Below, one piece after another: positions 58,457 through 64,000 of a stretch of DNA of 64,000 nt (the stretch's first letter is position 1; every line of letters starts with the position of its first letter). A program made the translations under genes and the position numbers. The notes under the pieces were generated by a model, which was given only the letters and a program-made list of their open reading frames with translations, did not search any database and was not told the DNA's origin. The DNA is from Saccharothrix sp. ALI-22-I (lineage in GTDB: Bacteria > Actinomycetota > Actinomycetes > Mycobacteriales > Pseudonocardiaceae): NCBI RefSeq assembly GCF_001984175.1, contig NZ_MTQP01000069.1, positions 806,001 to 870,000 of the forward strand, given 5' to 3'.

Positions 58457-60052
58457 TCACATCCGGAAGACGCCGTAGCCCTCGGCGCCCTTGATCGGTC
58501 CACTGTGGATCGCCGACAGGCAGAGCCCGAGCACGGTTCTGGTGTCGCGCGGGTCGATCACGCCGTCGTCGTAGAGCCTGCCGGACAGGAAGGCGGCCAA
58601 CGACTGCTGCTCGATCTGCCCCTCCACCATCTGCCGCATGGCCGCGTCGTGCTCCTCGTCGTAGTCCTGCCCCTTCGCGGCGGCGGCCTGCCGCGCCACG
58701 ATCGACAGCACGCCGGCGAGCTGTTTGGGCCCCATCACCGCCGATTTGGCGTTGGGCCAGGTGAACAGGAACCTCGGGTCGTACGCCCGGCCGCACATGC
58801 CGTAGTTGCCCGCGCCGTAGGACGCGCCCATCACCACGGTCAGGTGCGGCACCCGGCTGTTGGCCACCGCGTTGATCATCATCGCGCCGTGCTTGATGAT
58901 GCCGCCCTGCTCGTACTGCGCGCCGACCATGTACCCGGTGGTGTTCTGGAGGAACAGCAACGGCGTGTCACTGGCGTTGGCCAGCTGGATGAACTGCGTG
59001 GCCTTCTGCGCCTCCGCGCTGAACAGCACACCGCGCGCGTTGGCCAGCACGCCGATCGGATAGCCGTGCAGGTCGGCCCACCCGGTGACCAGACTGGTGC
59101 CGTAGTCCGGCTTGAACTCGTCGAACCGGGAGCCGTCCACGATCCGGGCGATCACCTCGCGCGGGTCGAACGGCACGCGCAGGTCCGTCGGCACCAGACC
59201 CAGCAGGCCGTCCTCGTCGTACAACGGCGGCTCCACCGGCTTGGGCGCGGGACCGAGCTTGCGCCGGTTGAGCCGGGCGACCACCCGCCGGGTGAGCCGG
59301 ATCGCGTCCACCTCGTCCTCCGCCACGAAATCGGCCAGCCCGGACGTGGTGCCGTGCATCCGCGCGCCGCCCAGCGACTCGTCGTCGGACTCCTCACCGG
59401 TGGCCATCTTCACCAGCGGCGGACCACCGAGGAACACCTTCGACCGTTCCTCGATCATCACCACGTAGTCCGACATGCCGGGCACGTACGCGCCGCCCGC
59501 GGTGGCGTTGCCGAACACCGTGCTGATGGTCGGGACACCGGCCGCGGACAGCCGGGTCAGGTCGCGGAACGCCCGGCCGCCGGGGATGAAGATCTCGCTC
59601 TGGCTCGGCAGGTCCGCACCACCGGACTCGACCAGCCCGATCAACGGCAGCCGGTTCTGCAACGCGATGTCGTTGGCGCGGAACGTCTTTCTCAGCGTCC
59701 ACGGATTGCTCGCCCCACCGCGCACGGTCGGGTCGTTGGCGACGATCACGCACTCGACGCCCTCCACCACCCCGATCCCGGTGACCACACTCGCGCCCAC
59801 CGGGTAGTCGGTGCCCCACGCCGCCAACGGCGACAGCTCCAGGAACGGGCTGTCCTGGTCGACCAGCAGCTCTATCCGCTCCCGCACCAGCAGCTTGCCG
59901 CGCTTGTGGTGCCGCTCGGCGTACTTCGCGCCGCCGCCCGCCAGTGCCTTGGCCTGCTCGGCGTCCAACTCGGCCAACCTGGCCAGCAACGCCTCCCGGT
60001 TCCCGGCGTACTCGGGCGACCGGCCGTCCACCACCGTCCGCAAGATCGTCAT
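58457..60052 (-). CDS. acyl-CoA carboxylase beta subunit (carboxyltransferase)
   Basis: A 531-residue carboxyltransferase from ATG 60052. It shows the MccB-like layout: RERIELLVDQDSPFLELSPLAAWGTDYPVG, GIGVVEGVECVIVANDPTVRGGASNPWTLRK, GGADLPSQSEIFIPGGRAFRDLT (first oxyanion strand), NATAGGAYVPGMSDYVVMIE and, in the C-half, FLQNTTGYMVGAQYEQGGIIKHGAMMINAVANS and GASYGAGNYGMCGRAYDPRFLFTWPNAK. It is closer to MccB/AtuC than to AccD/PccB. The gene overlaps the upstream dehydrogenase by 4 bases. Confidence 0.93.
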   Translation of the reverse strand: MTILRTVVDGRSPEYAGNREALLARLAELDAEQAKALAGGGAKYAERHHKRGKLLVRERIELLVDQDSPFLELSPLAAWGTDYPVGASVVTGIGVVEGVECVIVANDPTVRGGASNPWTLRKTFRANDIALQNRLPLIGLVESGGADLPSQSEIFIPGGRAFRDLTRLSAAGVPTISTVFGNATAGGAYVPGMSDYVVMIEERSKVFLGGPPLVKMATGEESDDESLGGARMHGTTSGLADFVAEDEVDAIRLTRRVVARLNRRKLGPAPKPVEPPLYDEDGLLGLVPTDLRVPFDPREVIARIVDGSRFDEFKPDYGTSLVTGWADLHGYPIGVLANARGVLFSAEAQKATQFIQLANASDTPLLFLQNTTGYMVGAQYEQGGIIKHGAMMINAVANSRVPHLTVVMGASYGAGNYGMCGRAYDPRFLFTWPNAKSAVMGPKQLAGVLSIVARQAAAAKGQDYDEEHDAAMRQMVEGQIEQQSLAAFLSGRLYDDGVIDPRDTRTVLGLCLSAIHSGPIKGAEGYGVFRM

Positions 60053-61203
60053 CCCGTGTACCTCAATCGCTTCGCCGCCAGCTCGGTCAACACCTCGGTC
60101 GCGCCGCCCCCGATACCGAGGATTCGCGCGTCTCTGTAGTGTCGTTCGACCTCCATAACGCGCGTGTAACCAGCGCCGCCGTGCAGCTGGACCGCAGCGT
60201 CCACAACGAACGAACACGCCTCCACGGCCGCGTTCTTCGCGAAGCAGACCTGAGCGGCGACCTCTAGACCCTGCAACACCTTCACCGCCACCTCGCGCGT
60301 GTACGTGCGGGCGAGGTCGATGCGTTGTGCCATCTCCACCAGCCGGTGACTGACCACCTGCCGCGCGATGAGCGGCTTGCCGAACGTCTCGCGTTGCCGC
60401 GTGTACGCCACCGTCAAGTCCAGACAGCGCTGAGCCGTCGCGTACGCCTCCACGGCCATCGAGATCCGCTCCACCTGGAACTGCCGCATGATCAGCGCGA
60501 ACCCGGTGTTCTCCAGCCCGACCAGGTTGGCCACCGGCACCCGTGCATCTACAAAGGACAGATCGGCCGTGTCCGAGCAGTGCCAGCCCATCTTCTCCAG
60601 TCGACGGTCCACGGTGAACCCGGGCGTGCCCTTCTCGATCACCAGCAGACTCACGCCCCGGTGACCGGGACCACCGGTGCGCACGGCCGTGGTGACGAAG
60701 TCCGCCCGGTCACCCGAGGTGATGAACGTCTTCGACCCGTTCACCACGTAGTGGTCACCTTCACGCCGAGCGGTGGTCCGCAGGGCGGCCACGTCCGAGC
60801 CACCACCGGGTTCCGTGACCGCGAGGGCCCCGATCAGCTCACCGTCCAACGTAGGCCGCACGAACCGGTCGATCAGCCTCTCGTCACCCGAGTCCACGAT
60901 GTGCGGCAATGCGATGCCGTGCGTCATCAACCCGGCGACCAGCCCGGACGAGCCACCGGCCTGGATCAGCTCCTCGGTCACCACGACGGTGTCGAGCAGA
61001 TCGCCCGCGCCGCCGACGGCCTCCGGGAAACCGACGCCAAGCAGCCCGATCTCCGCCGCCTTCCGGTGCAGCTCACGCGGCAGTTCCCCGGCCCGCTCCC
61101 AGTCCGACAGGTGCGGCACGACCTCCTGCTCGGTGAACTTCCGCACGGTGGCCCGGAGGTCCCGCCGCTCCGGCGTCTCGAACAGCTCGGACGTCGTGTT
61201 CAC
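60049..61203 (-). CDS. acyl-CoA dehydrogenase
   Basis: A 384-residue acyl-CoA dehydrogenase from GTG 61203. FAD/acyl motifs are LAVTEPGGGSDVAALRTTARREGDHYVVNGSKTFITSGDRADF; the C-terminal LHGGAGYTRVMEVERHYRDARILGIGGGATEVL carries the usual YRDARI segment. It is homologous to isovaleryl-/citronellyl-type dehydrogenases. GTG 61203 overlaps the AtuA-C-like gene by 4 bases, and the stop overlaps the beta subunit gene, so dehydrogenation and carboxylation are placed next to each other. Confidence 0.9.
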   Translation of the reverse strand: MNTTSELFETPERRDLRATVRKFTEQEVVPHLSDWERAGELPRELHRKAAEIGLLGVGFPEAVGGAGDLLDTVVVTEELIQAGGSSGLVAGLMTHGIALPHIVDSGDERLIDRFVRPTLDGELIGALAVTEPGGGSDVAALRTTARREGDHYVVNGSKTFITSGDRADFVTTAVRTGGPGHRGVSLLVIEKGTPGFTVDRRLEKMGWHCSDTADLSFVDARVPVANLVGLENTGFALIMRQFQVERISMAVEAYATAQRCLDLTVAYTRQRETFGKPLIARQVVSHRLVEMAQRIDLARTYTREVAVKVLQGLEVAAQVCFAKNAAVEACSFVVDAAVQLHGGAGYTRVMEVERHYRDARILGIGGGATEVLTELAAKRLRYTG

Positions 61204-61565
61204 AGCAACGCCTCCGGGATCTCCACGTGACGGGAGCGCAGCCACTCCCCCAGCGCCTTGGCCTGCGGGTCGAAGCGGGTGGACGAAGCCACGCCGTCGC
61301 CGAGCAGGCCGTGCAGCACGAAGTTCAGCGCCTTGAGGTTCGGCAGCTCGTACCGGTCGACCTCGCCCGCCTCGGGCAGCAGTTCCTTCACCCGTTCGAC
61401 GGTGAGTTCGCCACGCAACCACTCGTACTGAGCGTCCGTGCGCACCCACACCCCGAGGTTGGCGTCACCACCCTTGTCCCCCGAGCGCGCGCCCGCGATC
61501 GTGCCCAAAGGGATTCGACGCAGTGGAACCTTTTTCGGGGAAACCCTCTTCGAGACAGGCCTCAT
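61200..61565 (-). CDS. AtuA C-terminal-like small protein
   Basis: A 121-residue protein from ATG 61565. The core IPLGTIAGARSGDKGGDANLGVWVRTD is the signature of the C-terminal AtuA-related domain that usually follows a DUF1446 domain, and LKALNFVLHGLLGDGVASSTRFDPQAKALGEWLRSRHVEIP closes it. In many organisms the two are one protein; here they are split into two coupled genes (overlap 61562-61565). The ancestor may have been one fused gene. Confidence 0.85.
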   Translation of the reverse strand: MRPVSKRVSPKKVPLRRIPLGTIAGARSGDKGGDANLGVWVRTDAQYEWLRGELTVERVKELLPEAGEVDRYELPNLKALNFVLHGLLGDGVASSTRFDPQAKALGEWLRSRHVEIPEALL

Positions 61566-62803
61566 ACCTCGACCACCTCCCCGTCCGGCAGCACGGCCCG
61601 GTGCCGCACCGACGTCCGCGGCACGTACGCGGCCCGGTAGACGCCGAACGGCGTGCCGTCGCCGGGCGGCGCGGTGACGTGGAAGCCCGGGTAGGACGCC
61701 AACGCCAGCTCGATGCCCGCCCGCGAGAACGCCTTGGCCCGCTTGGCGTCCGGCGTCTTGATGGTGACGTGCAGCAGCGCGCTCGCCGTCTCCTCGGTGT
61801 CCGCGTCGGCGTGTTCGGTGCGCGCCAGCGTCCACGTCAGGTCGCCGTCACCGATGGCCTGTTCGAGCTGGTGGCGGACCAGGTCCGCCTTGGCCTCGAT
61901 GTCCAGCCCCGTCAGCACGAACGTCGTCGAGTTGCGAAACCCGCCGAGCGTGTTGAGGCAGACCTTGAGCGTGTCGGGCGGCGGCGAGCCCTTCACCCCG
62001 GAGATCCGGACGCCCCGGTCGTGCGGGTCGAGCCGGATGGTGTCGAAGTGGCTGACCACGTCCGGGCCGAGGTAGGCGGGCGCGCCGATCTCGTAGAGCA
62101 GCTGGGCGGTGACGGTGTCCACGGTGACCGCGCCGCCCGTGCCGTCGTGCTTGGTGATGACCGACGAGCCGTCGGCCTCGATCTCCGCGACGGGGAACCC
62201 GGGCCTGGTCGCGTCGATCTCGGTGAAGAACGAGTAGTTGCCGCCGGTGGCCTGCGTGCCGCACTCCAGCACGTGACCGGCGACCGTCGCGCCGGCCAGG
62301 GCGTCCCAGTCCTCGTGGCCCCAGCCGAAGTGCGCCGCCGCCGGCCCGACGACCAACGACGCGTCGGTGACGCGCCCGGTGACCACGACGTCCGCCCCGG
62401 CGGCGAGGCACTCGGCGATGCCCCACGCGCCGAGGTAGGCGTTGGCGGTCAACGCCTCCGGGAACCGTTCGCGCAGGTCGTCGCCGGTCACGTAGGCGAC
62501 CTTCGCGCCGAGGCCGAGCTTGTCGACCGCCTCGGCCAGCCCTTCCGGGTTCAGCCCGCCTGCGTTGGAGACGATCTTGACACCGCGTTCCAGCGCCTCG
62601 GCCAGGTTCTCTTCGAGCTGGCGCAGGAACGTGCGGGCGTAGCCGAGGTTCGCGTCCTTCATCCGGTCGCGACCCAGGATGAGCATGGTCAGCTCGGCCA
62701 GGTAGTCGCCGGTGAGCACGTCCAGTTCCCCGCCGGCCAGCATCTCGCGGACGGCGGAGAACCGGTCACCGTAGAACCCCGAGGCGTTGCCGATGCGGAT
62801 CAC
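61562..62803 (-). CDS. DUF1446/AtuA-family protein of acyclic terpene-like catabolism
   Basis: A 413-residue AtuA-family protein from GTG 62803. The family N-terminus VIRIGNASGFYGDRFSAVREMLAGGELDVLTGDYLAELTMLILGRDR and the middle GADVVVTGRVTDASLVVGPAAAHFGWG are clear, followed by GHVLECGTQATGGNYSFF. AtuA is needed for citronellol/geraniol-type catabolism, but its reaction is not settled. Here it opens the metabolic part of the operon after the TIGR03084 gene. It is coupled to both neighbours by 4-base overlaps. Confidence 0.88.
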   Translation of the reverse strand: MIRIGNASGFYGDRFSAVREMLAGGELDVLTGDYLAELTMLILGRDRMKDANLGYARTFLRQLEENLAEALERGVKIVSNAGGLNPEGLAEAVDKLGLGAKVAYVTGDDLRERFPEALTANAYLGAWGIAECLAAGADVVVTGRVTDASLVVGPAAAHFGWGHEDWDALAGATVAGHVLECGTQATGGNYSFFTEIDATRPGFPVAEIEADGSSVITKHDGTGGAVTVDTVTAQLLYEIGAPAYLGPDVVSHFDTIRLDPHDRGVRISGVKGSPPPDTLKVCLNTLGGFRNSTTFVLTGLDIEAKADLVRHQLEQAIGDGDLTWTLARTEHADADTEETASALLHVTIKTPDAKRAKAFSRAGIELALASYPGFHVTAPPGDGTPFGVYRAAYVPRTSVRHRAVLPDGEVVEV

Positions 62804-63549
62804 CGCTGCCCTTTCCCGCGCCCCGCGCCGGGAGGACCGGCGAACGCCTGCGCGATGGGCAGCCAGGCGTTGGCGGTGTCCCCGACCGCGGTCACGGTCA
62901 GGTCGTTGCGGTGCCGTCGCTGGGTGGCCAGCAGGCAGAAGTCCAACGCGGGGCCGGTGATGCGGTCCTCGGCGTCCTCCGGGCCCCACGTCCACAGCTC
63001 GCCCTGCGGCCCGGTCAGCTCCACCCGGACCGGCACCTCCGGCACGGCCAGGCCGTTGACCAGGAACGCGTAGCCGAACGCACGAACCGCGATGTGCGCG
63101 ACGTGCTTGAGCCGGTGGGTCGGCTCACGGGTCACCTCGAGCGCGTCGGCGACGTCCTGGCCATGCGCCCACGTCTCCATCAGCCGGGCGGTGGCCATGG
63201 ACGCCGGGCTCATCGGCGGCCCGAACCACGGCACCTTCACGCCGGGCGGCACCTCCTGGAGGGCTTGGGCCAGCTCCGCGCGGCCGGCACGCCAGTCCGA
63301 CAGCCTGACCCGCTCCCGCGCGCCTTCGTCCACCATGTCCGGCGTGGCCTGCTTCAACGCCTCGGCGAACGCGGCCGGGTCGCGGATGGCAAGCGTGGCC
63401 ATGCGGTCGGTCCACCGCAGGTGGCTGATCTGGTTCGCGATCGTCCAGCCCTCGGCGGGCGTGGGGATGGTCCAGTCGAACAGCGGCGAGACCAGATCGT
63501 CCAGTTCCTGGCTCTCGGCGCGCAGGTCGTTCAGGATTTCGGTGATCAC
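62800..63549 (-). CDS. TIGR03084/maleylpyruvate-isomerase-N-like (DinB fold) protein
   Basis: A 249-residue protein. The DinB/mycothiol-dependent helix bundle is seen in TPAEGWTIANQISHLRWTDRMATLAI, with His47-like metal ligand, and in LMETWAHGQDVADALEV, which gives the second His. A C-terminal SCP2-like beta domain (VPVRVELTGPQGELWTWGPEDAEDRITGPALDFCLLATQRRHRNDLTVTAVG) follows, the usual layout of TIGR03084. Mycothiol dependence is inferred from the family. It sits between the regulator and AtuA genes and overlaps both. Confidence 0.87.
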   Translation of the reverse strand: MITEILNDLRAESQELDDLVSPLFDWTIPTPAEGWTIANQISHLRWTDRMATLAIRDPAAFAEALKQATPDMVDEGARERVRLSDWRAGRAELAQALQEVPPGVKVPWFGPPMSPASMATARLMETWAHGQDVADALEVTREPTHRLKHVAHIAVRAFGYAFLVNGLAVPEVPVRVELTGPQGELWTWGPEDAEDRITGPALDFCLLATQRRHRNDLTVTAVGDTANAWLPIAQAFAGPPGAGRGKGQR

Positions 63550-64000
63550 AGCGAGTCCTCCAGCAGTTGAGCCCAGTGCCGGATGATCCTCTTACGCCGT
63601 TTGGTGTCGTCGGTCAGCTGGTTGGCCAGGGCCAAACCGCGCACCAGGTCCATGGTGATCTGCACGGCTTCGCGGACGCCCGGCTTGGTCTCGTCGGCGT
63701 TGAGCAGGTCGACGGCCAAGCGGTGCGTCTCGCGGCCCAGGCGGACCTCCAGCGGCACCACCACGGTCTTCAGGTCGGGATCGGTGCGTGCGGCGACCCA
63801 CAGTTCGAGGGCTGCGGTGAACAGGTCGCTGGCGTAGAAGTCGGCGATCAGCTCGACCACCGCGGTGATCCGATTCTTCGACGAGCTCCCGTTGACCTGC
63901 CGCGCGCGTTCCTTGAGGTGCAGGACGCTCTCCACCCCGAGGTGCTCGACCGCGGCGGCGACGAGTTCACCGCGGGTGCGGAAGTGGTGCAGCTGAGCGC
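63546..64000 (-). CDS. TetR-family regulator, 5' end outside the window
   Basis: The minus-strand frame is open to the right edge, so only the C-terminal part is seen. It reads QLHHFRTRGELVAAAVEHLGVESVLHLKERA at its visible start, the recognition helix and following helix of a TetR domain (about the last third of the HTH), then a helical ligand-binding domain (AVVELIADFYASDLFTAALELWVAARTDPDL). It is coupled by 4 bases to the TIGR03084 gene and likely represses the operon in response to an acyl-CoA or terpenoid. The N-terminus lies beyond 64000. Confidence 0.88.
   Translation of the reverse strand, partial: AQLHHFRTRGELVAAAVEHLGVESVLHLKERARQVNGSSSKNRITAVVELIADFYASDLFTAALELWVAARTDPDLKTVVVPLEVRLGRETHRLAVDLLNADETKPGVREAVQITMDLVRGLALANQLTDDTKRRKRIIRHWAQLLEDSL

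Overview
The window is very GC-rich actinomycete DNA. GTG starts are frequent, genes are packed with 4-base ATGA/GTGA overlaps, and several families are typical of Actinobacteria: a mycothiol-dependent maleylpyruvate-isomerase-like protein, an orphan DUF742 protein, a Ser/Thr kinase and a lipoprotein cyclophilin. I infer a Pseudonocardiales-type organism (Saccharothrix/Lentzea/Actinosynnema-like). This rests on gene content only, because no rRNA or tRNA gene is present.

Layout. (1) 1-5.0 kb: a possible CRISPR repeat at the left edge, a branched-chain-amino-acid-type binding lipoprotein, a YCII-LuxR fusion regulator, a GNAT enzyme, an enoyl-CoA hydratase-like protein and a Ser/Thr kinase. (2) 5.2-33.4 kb: a large surface-polysaccharide locus. 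It contains a polyprenyl-phosphate sugar transferase, at least six glycosyltransferase domains, a WecG/TagA-type transferase, a Wzx-like flippase, a Wzz-like protein, a Wzy/ligase-like polymerase, and enzymes expected for a 2,3-diacetamido-uronic-acid-like or other amino sugar (WlbA-like dehydrogenase, two DegT-type aminotransferases, WlbB-like and PglD/NeuD-like acetyltransferases, an SDR epimerase). It also holds a 1,613-residue secreted protein with a dimethylformamidase-like head and four DUF4082 modules. A family of 22-bp tandem repeats lies at about 5.1 and 21.1 kb. An unrelated group (MFS exporter, frameshifted SnoaL protein, HxlR regulator, YVTN propeller) sits inside this region.

(3) 33.4-37.8 kb: a structured intergenic region, a small membrane protein, an S4 protein, the DUF742 protein, a Mug-type DNA glycosylase, a CopC-like protein and a small membrane-anchored protein. 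(4) 37.9-45.2 kb: an OmpR/histidine-kinase pair followed by two paralogous ArnT/PMT-type membrane glycosyltransferases flanking a GT2-GtrA fusion. Three boxes at 11-bp spacing stand before both transcription units, suggesting the two-component system controls the glycosyltransferases. (5) 45.1-50.8 kb: a decayed SGNH hydrolase, a phosphotransferase-like protein, a DUF389 protein, aspS and a cyclophilin. (6) 50.9-55.4 kb: two tandem subtilases with the 3' scar of a third, a GNAT enzyme and a helix-turn-helix protein. One subtilase has lost its oxyanion-hole Asn. (7) 55.4-64.0 kb: an eight-gene, nearly fully coupled acyl-CoA catabolic operon (TetR, TIGR03084, AtuA, AtuA C-terminal-like, acyl-CoA dehydrogenase, carboxylase beta and alpha, acyl-CoA dehydrogenase) running off the right edge.

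The observations most worth following are the 22-bp repeat family, the 11-bp-spaced regulator boxes, the multibranched RNA-like element at 28490-28601, the imperfect palindrome at 35645-35715, the probable pseudoprotease, and several gene lesions that can be read directly.
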